From the NCBI GenBank assembly GCA_035703165.1, contig DASSYR010000029.1, forward strand, positions 1-64,000: a stretch of DNA of 64,000 nucleotides, in the 5' to 3' direction. This DNA is from AWTP1-9 sp035703165. GTDB taxonomy: Bacteria; Bacteroidota; Bacteroidia; Chitinophagales; Chitinophagaceae. Under the pieces are notes generated by a model. The model was not told where the DNA came from. It made no database searches and saw nothing but the letters and a program-made list of their open reading frames with translations. Below, piece by piece: positions 1 through 8,831 of this stretch. The position numbers were made by a program, and so were the translations under genes. Each line of letters opens with the position of its first letter. Positions within the stretch are counted from its first letter, which is position 1.

Positions 1-81
1 GTAAATTATACCCTATATTTGATTGTATAATAATTCACATATACTTTCTTTATCATATTTATTAACAAAAAAACCTGTGTC

Positions 82-336
82 ATGAACCCAGCATCATCCT
101 TTTATTGCCCGCTTGATAAATTACAGGCAATGATTGAAAAATTTGAAAATAAATCACCCGTCAGCGGTAAAGTTCTTAAAGGGTTTGTATTTATGCCCGG
201 CTCTGATGCCCAGGGAAATGCAAAAGCCTTTCCATTTCCGCTCTACGGTGACCCGGGAAATAATAGTAATGATATTTTAGTTCAAAGCTTTGATCCATCC
301 ATTGCTATTTGTCCATATCCACCGGGATATTGTTAA
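82..336 (+). CDS. Small Cys-containing protein of unknown function (84 aa)
   Basis: I do not recognise this protein. It has no signal peptide and no membrane segment. The N-terminal third is polar and could be helical. The rest is rich in Gly, Pro and aromatic residues and ends in the motif CPYPPGYC, so two Cys lie close to the C-terminus and a third sits near residue 9. The ATG follows an A-rich stretch, which is usual where Shine-Dalgarno sequences are not used. It ends 22 bases before a seven-helix membrane protein that is followed by a histidine kinase and a response regulator, so it may be co-transcribed with them. A peptide signal or an accessory subunit is conceivable, but nothing in the sequence proves it. 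Confidence 0.5.
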   Translation: MNPASSFYCPLDKLQAMIEKFENKSPVSGKVLKGFVFMPGSDAQGNAKAFPFPLYGDPGNNSNDILVQSFDPSIAICPYPPGYC

Positions 337-358
337 GAACAAATCTATTTTTTGAATT

Positions 359-1012
359 GTGGTTTTTTTTATAGTTAATTTAGACTTAATAGGGCCTTTA
401 TTCAGTTTAATAATAGCGGCGTTATTTTTTTATGTAAAGAAAACCAGACCGAGTTTTACGGACAAGATTATACTGAGTTTCTGGATATTGCAGGTTATTC
501 TTATAACGATTGGGTTGTATCTTTTAGAAAATCGCATTAATAATCATTGGATTTATCATCTCAATTCTTTTTGCTCACAACTACTTTTTGCGAGATATTA
601 TTATTGTATTTTAGATACCCCGCGTCAGAAGAAATTGGTATTAATGGGTTTGTTACTATTTGTAGTATTTTATTTGATAGAAATATTTTTTATTCATTCT
701 TTATACACGTTCAACAGTTACTCCTATGCGCTAAATGCCTTATTAATAGTTGGGTATGCTTATATGAGTTTACGTATGCTTATAAACAATTTGCCGACAG
801 AAAATGTGCTACACCTAAAAATATTTTGGTTTGCCGCGGCTATATTTTTATATTTTGGCGCCAGCTTTTTTATATTCATTAGTTATCATTATCTTTCGCA
901 AGTATTAGCCCGACATGTAGGAATTTTATGGAGAATGCACAATCTTTTTCTTGGAATAAGTTGTGTTATTTTCTTAAAAACTATTGCAAGTAAAACATGG
1001 ATATCAAAATAA
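359..1012 (+). CDS. Seven-helix integral membrane protein, putative sensor partner of the downstream kinase
   Basis: This 217-residue protein is almost entirely hydrophobic, with about seven predicted membrane helices: roughly residues 4-26, 38-56, 62-83, 91-112, 118-140, 152-174 and 190-209. It has no soluble domain. The start is GTG; no ATG lies nearby in frame upstream. Its last 16 bases overlap the histidine kinase gene, which suggests translational coupling. The kinase has only one membrane helix and no recognisable sensory domain, so I infer that this protein supplies signal perception, as paired 7TM/kinase genes do elsewhere in Bacteroidota. The ligand is unknown. Confidence 0.72.
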   Translation: MVFFIVNLDLIGPLFSLIIAALFFYVKKTRPSFTDKIILSFWILQVILITIGLYLLENRINNHWIYHLNSFCSQLLFARYYYCILDTPRQKKLVLMGLLLFVVFYLIEIFFIHSLYTFNSYSYALNALLIVGYAYMSLRMLINNLPTENVLHLKIFWFAAAIFLYFGASFFIFISYHYLSQVLARHVGILWRMHNLFLGISCVIFLKTIASKTWISK

Positions 1013-1776
1013 TCCTGGTTATTTGTGCCAGCATTTTCTTTGTTGGAGTAATTATAGTTCTGTTTGGTTTTATCATTCAGTATCAGAAAAGGAATTTGGA
1101 TTTTCGAGCAGAGAAAAAGATTATGCAGTCTGCATTTGAGCAGGAGTTATTAAATACCCAGTTGGATATACAAGAACAAACACTTAAGCGAATATCGCAG
1201 GAGATTCACGATAATATTGGACAGGTACTCAGTCTTGCAAAATTATACCTGGCTACAACAGAAGCTGGTAATTCCGATGTTGTTAAAGAACGAATTAACG
1301 AATCAAAAGAGCTGATAGCTACAGCCATACAAGATTTGCGAAATCTTTCTAAGAGTTTAGATACGGATGCGGTTTCTGCTATTGGTTTATATCGGGCGGT
1401 TCAAAATAAACTTGACTTTATTGAAAAGGCAGGATTTCATAAAACGCATTTGGATTTGGAAGGTACATTTTATAAATTAGAGCCAGAGGCTGAGTTGATT
1501 ATTTTTAGGGTTTTGCAGGAAGCCCTTAATAATATTATAAAACATGCTCAAGCAAAGAATATTATGGTTAAGTTTAATTATCAACCGGAACAATTATCTA
1601 TAAAAATAAGTGATGACGGTGTTGGTTTTGACTTGAGCCAATTACAATATGATAATAATGAATTTGGCTTAGGGATTAAAAATATGCATAACAGAGCTAA
1701 ACTGGTAAATGCCAATTTTTTCATGGAAAGCAGCCTGGGGGAGGGCACAACCATTTATATATCAATTAAAAGATAG
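997..1776 (+). CDS. Sensor histidine kinase, NarL/HisKA_3 type
   Basis: The 259-residue protein has one N-terminal membrane helix (about 5-27), a short helical linker, a HisKA_3 dimerisation and phosphoacceptor segment with the motif SQEIHDNIGQ (phosphorylated His about 71), and a HATPase_c domain. The ATPase boxes are visible as the N box (EALNNIIKHA), G1 (DDGVGFD) and G2 (GLGIKNM). No periplasmic or PAS sensory domain is present, which fits dependence on the overlapping 7TM protein upstream. The cognate regulator starts 24 bases downstream. Family kinases autophosphorylate on His and pass the phosphate to a NarL/LuxR-type regulator. Confidence 0.93.
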   Translation: MDIKIILVICASIFFVGVIIVLFGFIIQYQKRNLDFRAEKKIMQSAFEQELLNTQLDIQEQTLKRISQEIHDNIGQVLSLAKLYLATTEAGNSDVVKERINESKELIATAIQDLRNLSKSLDTDAVSAIGLYRAVQNKLDFIEKAGFHKTHLDLEGTFYKLEPEAELIIFRVLQEALNNIIKHAQAKNIMVKFNYQPEQLSIKISDDGVGFDLSQLQYDNNEFGLGIKNMHNRAKLVNANFFMESSLGEGTTIYISIKR

Positions 1777-1800
1777 CCGCCATTTTTATTATAATATTTT

Positions 1801-2457
1801 ATGGGCCGGAAAGGAAACATTGCATTAGTGGATGACCACGTATTGTTAAGGAATGGATTAACTCAATTAATAAAGGAAATGGGTTATTGTGTGTCGTTAG
1901 AAGCCAATAACGGAAAAGACTTTATTGAAAAACTTAATCCAAACAGCTTACCGGATATTGTTTTACTGGATTTAAACATGCCGGTAATGGATGGGTATGA
2001 AACTGCAAACTGGCTTAAGAAGAATTATCCGCAGATTAAGATATTGGCTTTATCAATGAACGATAATGATATTGCCATTATTCGGATGCTAAAAATTGGA
2101 GCCAGGGGCTATGTATTGAAGGATACGGACCCTTCTCAGTTAAAATTAGCCTTGGATGAAATATTGGAAAAAGGGTTTTATTATTCCGAAATGGTTACTA
2201 ATAAACTTATTTATGTGATTAGTGATGGTGAAGAAAATAACAGCCCTGCGAATGAGAAAATTAAATTGAGCGAAAAAGAGAAAGAGTTTTTAAAATATAC
2301 GTGCACCGAACTTACTTACAAAGAAATTGCAGCTAAATTATTTGTAAGCCCCCGAACTGTGGATGGTTATCGTGATAATTTGTTTGAAAAACTAAATGTA
2401 AAAACACGTATTGGCCTGGCAATTTATGCCATTAGAAGTGGTATAACCAAGGTATAA
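1801..2457 (+). CDS. Response regulator, REC plus LuxR/NarL helix-turn-helix
   Basis: The 218-residue protein has an N-terminal receiver domain with an acidic pair (Asp11, Asp12), a phosphoacceptor Asp57 in LLDLNMPVMDG and a conserved Lys in VLKD. It ends in a GerE/LuxR-type DNA-binding domain, including KEIAAKLFVSPRTVDGYR. It follows the histidine kinase and is surely its partner. The targets cannot be read from the sequence, but the upstream membrane protein and small protein are natural candidates for autoregulation. The next gene is convergent, so the unit ends here. I see no strong terminator. Confidence 0.93.
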   Translation: MGRKGNIALVDDHVLLRNGLTQLIKEMGYCVSLEANNGKDFIEKLNPNSLPDIVLLDLNMPVMDGYETANWLKKNYPQIKILALSMNDNDIAIIRMLKIGARGYVLKDTDPSQLKLALDEILEKGFYYSEMVTNKLIYVISDGEENNSPANEKIKLSEKEKEFLKYTCTELTYKEIAAKLFVSPRTVDGYRDNLFEKLNVKTRIGLAIYAIRSGITKV

Positions 2458-2557
2458 ATTGATTAATAATTTTCTGCCCTGGCGTATATGAAAATAATTT
2501 TTAGGAGGTAATGTTAAAGGTGTAGAGCGCTTACTTTTTTAAAGCAATATGTAATTT

Positions 2558-4108
2558 TTATAATTTAATTTCTTCCCCGTTGCTATCAATAAAATGATAT
2601 TCTGTAAGGTGATAGTTGGAATTAGCCTTTATTTTAATACTTTGCTTGTACTTCCATCTCCACTTAATTCGTTTGTTTAATATACCCTTTGTTAAGTATG
2701 CCTGCACAATAGGGTGAACAATTATGGTAAGGCCTGAATACTTTTGCATTACCAGGTAATTTAAATTTTTTTCAATTTCATCTTCAAGTATCAGGGCGGA
2801 AGCAATTTTGCCGGTACCCCCACAGCTTGGACAAACTTCCTGTGTGTTTATTGTTAACTCAGGCTTCATGCGCTGCCGGGTTATTTGCATTAAACCGAAT
2901 TTGGAAATTGGCAATACGGCATGCTTGGCCCTGTCTGTACTCATAAACCCTTCCATCGCTTCCATCAGCTTTTTCTTATTTTCCGGAAGCTTCATATCAA
3001 TAAAATCGGCTACAATAATTCCCCCCAAATCACGTAACCGAAGCTGCCGGGCAATTTCTTCAGCAGCTTCCAAATTAGTTTGCAAGGCATTTTCTTCCTG
3101 GTTACTGCTTATACTTTTATAGCCACTGTTCACATCAATTACATGAAGCGCCTCTGTGTGTTCAATAATTAAGTAGGCACCACTGGGGAGATTAACAGTT
3201 TTACCAAAAGCCACTTTTACCTGCTTAGTTACACCGAAATTGTCGAAAATAGGAGAGCCATTATTGTAAAAGCTTACAATGTCTGCTTTGTTAGGGGCTA
3301 TTTTTTGAATGTAGGTTTTTGTGCTGTTAAAAATGTTTTTATCGTTAACTACTATGCGATTAAAATCTTCATTAAGTAAATCACGCAAAATGCTGGTTGT
3401 TTTTGTTTGCTCACTAAAAATTTTAACAGGAGCCGAGGCATTTTTGAGATTTGTTTGTATCGTGTTCCAGGTAGAAATTAAAACGGTTAAATCTTCATGC
3501 AATTCTGCTGTAGATTTACCTTCTGCAGCCGTGCGAACAATAACACCAAAATTTTTTGTTTTAATTGATTCTATTATTTTTTGCAAACGCCTCCGTTCAT
3601 CGCCGGAATGGATTTTCCTGGAAACAGCTATTATATCATTAAAAGGTGTAAGCACTACAAAACGTCCGGGGAGGGATATTTCACAACTTAGCCTGGGACC
3701 TTTAGCGGCTATCGGTTCTTTAAGGATTTGTACCAGTACGTTAGGCCGGCCATTTAATACCTCAGTAATTTTACCGGTTTTAATAATTTCAGGTTCCAGC
3801 TGAAAATTAGAAAATTGAAAACCATTTTCACTTTTTTCGTTAATGGCAAATTGGGTAAACTTTAAAATGGAACGTATGTATGGGCTTAAATCAGTGTAAT
3901 GCAGAAATCCGTCTTTTTCAAAACCCACGTCCACAAAAGCAGCATTCATACCGGGGATCAGCTTTTTTACTTTGCCCAGATATAAATCACCTACTGCAAA
4001 GTCAGAATCTGCATGTTCCTGGTGTAATTCTACCAGCTTTTTATCTTCCAGCAAGGCTATTTCTACGCCTTGGGGAGCCGCATTAATAATTAATTCTTTG
4101 TTAGGCAT
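2558..4108 (-). CDS. rng: Ribonuclease G/E family endoribonuclease
   Basis: This 516-residue protein has the layout of RNase G or the catalytic half of RNase E. An S1-like RNA-binding domain follows the N-terminus (VGDLYLGKVKKL, then GMNAAFVDVGFEKDGFLH). The catalytic DNase I-like region carries the metal-binding motif DVNSG and the strand GGIIVADFIDM. A zinc-link motif CPSCGGTG lies near the C-terminus. The long RNase E scaffold is absent, as expected for RNase G. It would process rRNA and begin mRNA decay in the cytoplasm. It is the last gene on the minus strand here, separated from the upstream cluster by a terminator. Confidence 0.95.
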   Translation of the reverse strand: MPNKELIINAAPQGVEIALLEDKKLVELHQEHADSDFAVGDLYLGKVKKLIPGMNAAFVDVGFEKDGFLHYTDLSPYIRSILKFTQFAINEKSENGFQFSNFQLEPEIIKTGKITEVLNGRPNVLVQILKEPIAAKGPRLSCEISLPGRFVVLTPFNDIIAVSRKIHSGDERRRLQKIIESIKTKNFGVIVRTAAEGKSTAELHEDLTVLISTWNTIQTNLKNASAPVKIFSEQTKTTSILRDLLNEDFNRIVVNDKNIFNSTKTYIQKIAPNKADIVSFYNNGSPIFDNFGVTKQVKVAFGKTVNLPSGAYLIIEHTEALHVIDVNSGYKSISSNQEENALQTNLEAAEEIARQLRLRDLGGIIVADFIDMKLPENKKKLMEAMEGFMSTDRAKHAVLPISKFGLMQITRQRMKPELTINTQEVCPSCGGTGKIASALILEDEIEKNLNYLVMQKYSGLTIIVHPIVQAYLTKGILNKRIKWRWKYKQSIKIKANSNYHLTEYHFIDSNGEEIKL

Positions 4109-4214
4109 ATGCTATCACTCTAAACAATCAACCATCACACACCTTTGGAAAATTGTCAGGAGACGAACTGATAAAATACTTTTCGGACTTTTCTGCGAAA
4201 TAAGCTATAAAATC

Positions 4215-4252
4215 AGTTAAAAAAGAAACCGGAAGTTATTTCTTACTTCCGG
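4215..4252 (-). terminator. Rho-independent terminator of the HU-TPR-COX24 cluster
   Basis: A perfect 8-bp stem (CCGGAAGT at 4229-4236 with ACTTCCGG at 4245-4252) has an 8-base loop. Read on the minus strand it is followed by a U-rich tract, TTTCTTTTTT. It lies just downstream of the 29-codon gene and upstream of rng, so it separates the two transcription units. Confidence 0.8.
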
Positions 4253-4285
4253 CTTACACGAGAAAGCCTTCATAAGATGCTTGTA

Positions 4286-4375
4286 CTATTTTTTCTTATG
4301 GCGGTTTTTTCTCAAGCGTTTTTTACGCTTATGAGTTGCAATTTTATGACGTTTTCTTTTTTTACCACAAGGCAT
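4286..4375 (-). CDS. AURKAIP1/COX24-domain mini-protein (29 aa, highly basic)
   Basis: This is a complete 29-codon gene. It starts with ATG at 4375, begins MPCGKKRKRHKIATHKRKK and ends RHKKK. Nearly two thirds of the residues are Lys, Arg or His. The sequence matches the short AURKAIP1/COX24-type proteins annotated in many Bacteroidota. Its C-terminal-domain relative in mitochondria is the small-subunit ribosomal protein mS38. A ribosome-associated role is therefore likely but inferred. It follows the TPR gene by 30 bases on the same strand and is closed by a strong terminator, which supports it as a real gene. I cannot say whether it corresponds to the extra ribosomal protein bL38 reported in Flavobacterium. 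Confidence 0.85.
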   Translation of the reverse strand: MPCGKKRKRHKIATHKRKKRLRKNRHKKK

Positions 4376-4405
4376 AACGCTAATAATTTTTAAAAATTAA
4401 AAAAT

Positions 4406-5275
4406 CTATTTTAATAAGTTTATACGTTCGTCTAAGGCTTTTATCAGTTCTTCAGGCAATTTTTGGTTTTGTTTAATTGCCAATCGTTTCAACATTTCTT
4501 TTTCTTGCTCGTAACATTTGCGGGCATTTGCTTTATCTCCTTTTTGTTCATAAGCCTCGGCCAGTAACAATAAGGCTTCACTATGTTCAGGTTCTTTTTT
4601 ACGAACTTTTTCAAACCGTTCGATGGCTTTGTCCCATTGCTGTGAAACAATGGCCCCATATCCAAGCATAAATTGTGCATACATATTGCTACTATCCTTT
4701 TCTTCCACCTCTTTAATAAGCTTTATTCCTTCCATGGGCGAATGTGTGCCACTAAATAAAATAACAGCCCCCAACCCGATTTTTGCTGAATCATTTGCAG
4801 GATTAATTGACAATGCCGTCTTGTAAAGACCTTCCGCTTCTTCGGTCATCCAGCCTTTTATAGCAGGTTCATTAATTTCTCTGGAAACCTCTAAAAAGTT
4901 GCGGGCTGCAAAGGTGAGGCTTTTTTCTGAATTTTCCAACCGGGAGGCTTTTGCTAAATAGCCAATATATGGAATAGTTTGCTTAAGAGTATCTTTCCAG
5001 TAATGCGCAAGTTGGTGATAAGCTTTTATTTGTTGATTTTTTAAAACCCCCCGTGTAGCCGAACTTTCAAGACTAATAATGTGCTGAAGTTGGTTTTGTG
5101 TAAGACTTTGTTTAGAAAAAGTTACAAAAGCATCAAAATCAAAGTTATTTAACTGCTGATTTTGTGAGGCTGATTTGTGAGCATGTTTTGTGCCGGGGGT
5201 AGTTTTTCCAAAAAGGTATAAACCAGCAACTAATGCGATTCCGATACCTGTTAAGAGGAGCTGTTGTTTTTTCAC
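4406..5275 (-). CDS. Membrane-anchored tetratricopeptide repeat protein
   Basis: The 289-residue protein has one N-terminal hydrophobic segment (about residues 7-24) without a lipobox, so it is probably an inner-membrane anchor with the rest periplasmic. The C-terminal half holds at least three TPR-like helical pairs; the clearest begin near GLGAVILFSG, AQFMLGYGAI and ALLLLAEAYEQKGD. TPR domains serve as protein-binding scaffolds; the partner is unknown. It lies between the HU gene (24 bases upstream) and the COX24-like gene on one strand, an order that suggests co-expression but does not define its job. Confidence 0.85.
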   Translation of the reverse strand: MKKQQLLLTGIGIALVAGLYLFGKTTPGTKHAHKSASQNQQLNNFDFDAFVTFSKQSLTQNQLQHIISLESSATRGVLKNQQIKAYHQLAHYWKDTLKQTIPYIGYLAKASRLENSEKSLTFAARNFLEVSREINEPAIKGWMTEEAEGLYKTALSINPANDSAKIGLGAVILFSGTHSPMEGIKLIKEVEEKDSSNMYAQFMLGYGAIVSQQWDKAIERFEKVRKKEPEHSEALLLLAEAYEQKGDKANARKCYEQEKEMLKRLAIKQNQKLPEELIKALDERINLLK

Positions 5276-5299
5276 TAGTTAAGTAATTGAGCTGCAAAG

Positions 5300-5590
5300 T
5301 TATTGGATGGCTCTCTTACTCTTTACTTCTTGTACAAATTCTTTTGCTGGTTTAAAAGCAGGTATATAATGTTCGGGAATATTAACAGCTGTATTTTTTT
5401 TAATATTACGGCCAATTTTAGCAGCTCTTTTTTTGGTAATAAAGCTGCCGAAACCTCTTACGTAAATGTTTTCTCCATTAGAAAGGGATTCTTTTATTTC
5501 CTTAAACATGGTTTCTAATGTAACCAAAACATCTACTTTGGGGATGCCGGTTTTTTCTGAAATTTGATTTATTAAGTCCGCTTTTCTCAT
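5300..5590 (-). CDS. HU/IHF-family DNA-binding protein
   Basis: The 96-residue protein has the full HU/IHF fold. Two helices at the N-terminus (KADLINQISEKTGIPKVDV) are followed by the beta-arm region with the signature IYVRGFGSFITKKR and the arm GRNIKKNTAV. The tip Pro appears in IPEHYIPAFKPAK. It binds and bends DNA in the nucleoid. The gene is divergent from mutY; HU next to mutY-ssb-gld is a recurring Bacteroidota arrangement. It heads the minus-strand cluster that continues into the TPR and COX24-like genes. Confidence 0.95.
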   Translation of the reverse strand: MRKADLINQISEKTGIPKVDVLVTLETMFKEIKESLSNGENIYVRGFGSFITKKRAAKIGRNIKKNTAVNIPEHYIPAFKPAKEFVQEVKSKRAIQ

Positions 5591-5723
5591 TTAGAGTTGG
5601 TTTTAAGAAAGTTATGTACCTCTAATGTAAGACAAACATTTTAAAAAACATAAAAATTTTATCCAAATTCTTGTATATCAATAAAGTAAAGAAGGTTTGT
5701 GTGATTTTTTGTTTTATAAGTCG

Positions 5724-5756
5724 TTGATTATTAATTAAAAAATCCAACTACATTTG
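5724..5756 (+). promoter_or_regulatory. Candidate Bacteroidota-type promoter for mutY
   Basis: A perfect TAnnTTTG -7 element (TACATTTG, 5749-5756) lies 22 bases after a TTG (5724-5726) that can serve as a partial -33 element. Transcription would start near 5761-5763, which leaves the ATG at 5771 and not the TTG at 5765 as the better mutY start. Confidence 0.4.
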
Positions 5757-5770
5757 TAAGCTTATTGAAA

Positions 5771-6874
5771 ATGAAAACATTCATTACAAAGGAGTTATAT
5801 AAAAGCAGAAAAAAAATATTTTTTACGAGAAGTATATTAAGATGGAATGAGCAGGTAAATAAGAGGTGTATGCCATGGAAAGGAGAGAAGGATCCGTATA
5901 AAATTTGGTTAAGTGAAATAATTTTGCAGCAAACCAGGGTTGAACAGGGCCGTGCTTATTACGAAAAGTTTATCAAAGCCTTTCCTACCATCCAAAAACT
6001 TGCTAATGCCGAGGATGAAAAAGTATTTAAGCTTTGGGAAGGATTGGGTTATTATTCTCGTTGCAAAAATCTGTTAGCAAGTGCCAGGAGGATAAGCACG
6101 GATCATGATGGTAAGTTTCCGGATACCTATAATGATATAATAACTTTAAAAGGAGTTGGTACTTATACTGCTGCTGCCATTGCTTCTTTTGCTTATAATT
6201 TGCCTTATGCGGTAGTTGACGGAAACGTGATAAGGGTATTAAGTCGTTATTTTGGAATAAGCATCCCCATTAATGAAGCCCTAGGGAAAAAACTTTTTCA
6301 ACAAATAGCCTCCGATTGTTTACCGGCAACAAAGGCAGGAATTTACAATCAGGCAATAATGGATTTTGGCGCTGTGCAGTGTAAACCACAGAGTCCCTTT
6401 TGCTTGGAGTGTCCTTTACAGAAAAAATGTTTTGCCTATCTTAATCAGGCAGTTGCAGCATTGCCAGTAAAAAAGAAATCTACAAAAAAGAAAATACGAT
6501 GGTTTTATTTTATGGTTATACATGTGGGAAACAAGGTTTATGTAAGAAAACGACTGGCTAAGGATGTGTGGCAAAATCTTTTTGAGTATGTAGGTATTGA
6601 AGTTTCAAAAGAAATGGATATTCCCTTGTTTTTAAAAACGAAAGAATTTGCCAGGATAATAGGAAAAGGTAAGGGAAAAATTAAAGTTATTTCAAAATGG
6701 TATCGCCAGTCACTAAGCCATCAAACAATTTACGGAAGGTTTATTAAAATAACCGTTGATAAGCCGTTGGCTTCTTTACAAGATTTTTTACTTGTAAAGA
6801 CCGATAATTTAAAGAATCTTCCGTTTCCCCGGTTAATAAATAGCTGGCACGAGGAGGGTAGTAAAAAGGGGTAA
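5771..6874 (+). CDS. mutY: A/G-specific adenine glycosylase MutY
   Basis: MutY removes adenine mispaired with 8-oxoguanine. The sequence shows the HhH-GPD glycosylase domain (MPWKGEKDPYKIWLSEIILQ, then the hairpin LKGVGTYTAAAIASFAY and the catalytic-Asp region VVDGNVIRVLSR). A canonical 4Fe-4S loop C-X6-C-X2-C-X5-C is present with Cys near 204, 211, 214 and 220. A C-terminal NUDIX-like domain that senses 8-oxoG follows. I chose ATG 5771 over TTG 5765 because of the predicted promoter. It opens the mutY-ssb-gldE-gldD run. Confidence 0.96.
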   Translation: MKTFITKELYKSRKKIFFTRSILRWNEQVNKRCMPWKGEKDPYKIWLSEIILQQTRVEQGRAYYEKFIKAFPTIQKLANAEDEKVFKLWEGLGYYSRCKNLLASARRISTDHDGKFPDTYNDIITLKGVGTYTAAAIASFAYNLPYAVVDGNVIRVLSRYFGISIPINEALGKKLFQQIASDCLPATKAGIYNQAIMDFGAVQCKPQSPFCLECPLQKKCFAYLNQAVAALPVKKKSTKKKIRWFYFMVIHVGNKVYVRKRLAKDVWQNLFEYVGIEVSKEMDIPLFLKTKEFARIIGKGKGKIKVISKWYRQSLSHQTIYGRFIKITVDKPLASLQDFLLVKTDNLKNLPFPRLINSWHEEGSKKG

Positions 6875-6952
6875 AAGACCACAATTAGCGATAAAAAATG
6901 TATATTAGCCATTATTGATAAGAAAAAAATTAAAGAATCAAAGGATAAAACT

Positions 6953-7387
6953 ATGAGAGGTGTAAACAGAGTGATGCTCATTGGCAATTTGGGAAAAGAT
7001 CCCGATGTTCAGTTTCTGGAAGGAAATATTGCTGTAGCCAAGTTTCCTTTAGCAACTACCGAAACATTTAAAGACCGCACAGGAAAGTTAGTTTCTCAAA
7101 CAGAATGGCATACGGTTGTACTTTGGCGTGGATTGGCAGAATTAGCGCAAAAATACCTTCACAAAGGAAGCCTTGTGTATATAGAAGGGAGACTAAAAAC
7201 CCGGAGCTGGGAAGATAAAGAAGGGGTAAAAAAATTTGCTACAGAAGTAGTAGGTGATAATTTGATAATGTTAGATAAAAGAGCCGGAGATACACATGCT
7301 ACTCATACTAATGATACAGGTACAGAATCTTATACCTCAGGCGAGGTTCCGCCAATTGGGGAACCGGCTGATGATTTACCCTTCTGA
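6953..7387 (+). CDS. ssb: Single-stranded DNA-binding protein
   Basis: The 144-residue protein has the OB fold of bacterial SSB, beginning GVNRVMLIGNLGKDPDVQF with the conserved EWHTVVLW strand. It ends in an acidic tail with the protein-interaction tip DDLPF. A polar linker of about 30 residues separates the two. It binds ssDNA during replication and repair. It follows mutY by 78 bases and precedes gldE in a syntenic block shared with gliding Bacteroidota. The ATG at 6953 fits the family start. Confidence 0.97.
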   Translation: MRGVNRVMLIGNLGKDPDVQFLEGNIAVAKFPLATTETFKDRTGKLVSQTEWHTVVLWRGLAELAQKYLHKGSLVYIEGRLKTRSWEDKEGVKKFATEVVGDNLIMLDKRAGDTHATHTNDTGTESYTSGEVPPIGEPADDLPF

Positions 7388-7433
7388 TAATATAAGCTTT
7401 TGAAAACCTTAATTCATACAGCAAAAAAATAAG

Positions 7434-8816
7434 TTGCTGATTGTTTCATCAAAACCGGGAATCTTGGATATTTATTCGGTTATTAAAATTCTTCATAAGG
7501 AATCAACTTCAACATTTATAGCCATTATTAATACGCAGACTGTAACAACAATGGTGGTCTTTCTTATTTTGTTACTAGGTGCATCGTTTTGCCTTACGGG
7601 AGCCAAAGTGGCTTTTTGCTCCCTTTCTAACAAAGACATTAATATGCTAAAGACAAAAACTCATGCCTCAGCAAAACGTATATTATTTTTATTAGAAAAT
7701 CCCAAAATACTGTTTGCAACTATATTAATTTCCAGTAGTGTTATTAACATTTCCATTATTTTACTAAGCAGTTTTCTGGTAGATGCTGCCCTACCTAATT
7801 TGAATAATTTATCCTGGCTTGTCATTTTGTTGAAACTAGTTAGTATAACATTGTTGCTTATTTTATTGGGTGGGATAATACCTATGTTGTTAGCCAAACA
7901 ACGTAGTTTAATGTTTGTTTATAACCCGGTTGTGCTAACGGTAATAGAATTTTTTAATTACCTTTTCCGTCGTGCAGGTTCATTGTGGGTACAATATTCG
8001 GGTATTTTTGAAAAAAAATTTGCCCGAAGGGATACCACTTTCAGTTTTGAACAAATTGACCAGGCTATTGATTTAACTGTTGATGAAAATACTACCATTG
8101 AGGAAAAAAATATTTTAAAAGGAATTGTAAAATTTGGCAACATACCTGTAAAACAAATAATGAAAGCCAGGCTGGATGTAAGTGGAATTGAATTTAAGCT
8201 TAATTTTTTTCAGGTAAAGGGAAAAGTTGAAGAACTGCATTATAGCCGGTTACCTGTATATAAAGAAACATTGGACGAAATAAAAGGTATTTTACACACT
8301 AAAGATCTGATTCCGTATTTGCACGAAGGGGGTAATTTCAACTGGCATACTTTAATTCGTGAGCCTTACTTTGTGCACGAACATAAATTAATTGATGATT
8401 TATTAAGGAAGTTTCAACAGAAACGTGTTCATTTTGCTATTGTGGTTGATGAGTTTGGCGGTACAAGTGGAATTGTTACTTTGGAAGATATTATGGAAGA
8501 AATTATTGGGGATATTAAAGACGAATTTGATGAGGAAGAGAGCGGGAATAAAAAAATAGATAACTATAATTTTGTTTTTGAAGGAAAAACAATGATTCAT
8601 GATGTATGCAAAATGATGGATTTGCCTTTAGATACATTTGATAAAATTAGAGGAAGCAGTAATTCATTAGCCGGCTTGATATTGGAACTTGCCGGAGAGT
8701 TTCCTAAACGAAATGAAATCATTAAATCCGGTGATTTTGATTTCACTGTTTTGGATATACATAAAAATAAAATTCAAAGAGTTAAAATAACAGTTATACC
8801 TGCACCGTTTGATTAG
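7434..8816 (+). CDS. gldE: Gliding-motility-associated membrane protein GldE (DUF21/CBS/CorC)
   Basis: The 460-residue protein has the HlyC/CorC architecture. An N-terminal DUF21 region has four membrane helices (about residues 40-170), beginning with the motif SFCLTGAKVAFCSLS. Paired CBS domains follow (about 235-360; LDVSGIEF through VVDEFGGTSGIVTLED). A C-terminal transporter-associated CorC domain completes it. Position between ssb and gldD identifies it as GldE rather than a generic paralogue. GldE associates with the gliding/T9SS apparatus in Flavobacterium; its biochemical role is unclear. The start is TTG at 7434; a later ATG at codon 40 would cut into the first helix. Confidence 0.9.
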   Translation: MLIVSSKPGILDIYSVIKILHKESTSTFIAIINTQTVTTMVVFLILLLGASFCLTGAKVAFCSLSNKDINMLKTKTHASAKRILFLLENPKILFATILISSSVINISIILLSSFLVDAALPNLNNLSWLVILLKLVSITLLLILLGGIIPMLLAKQRSLMFVYNPVVLTVIEFFNYLFRRAGSLWVQYSGIFEKKFARRDTTFSFEQIDQAIDLTVDENTTIEEKNILKGIVKFGNIPVKQIMKARLDVSGIEFKLNFFQVKGKVEELHYSRLPVYKETLDEIKGILHTKDLIPYLHEGGNFNWHTLIREPYFVHEHKLIDDLLRKFQQKRVHFAIVVDEFGGTSGIVTLEDIMEEIIGDIKDEFDEEESGNKKIDNYNFVFEGKTMIHDVCKMMDLPLDTFDKIRGSSNSLAGLILELAGEFPKRNEIIKSGDFDFTVLDIHKNKIQRVKITVIPAPFD

Positions 8817-8831
8817 TTGTAAATTCGCTTA

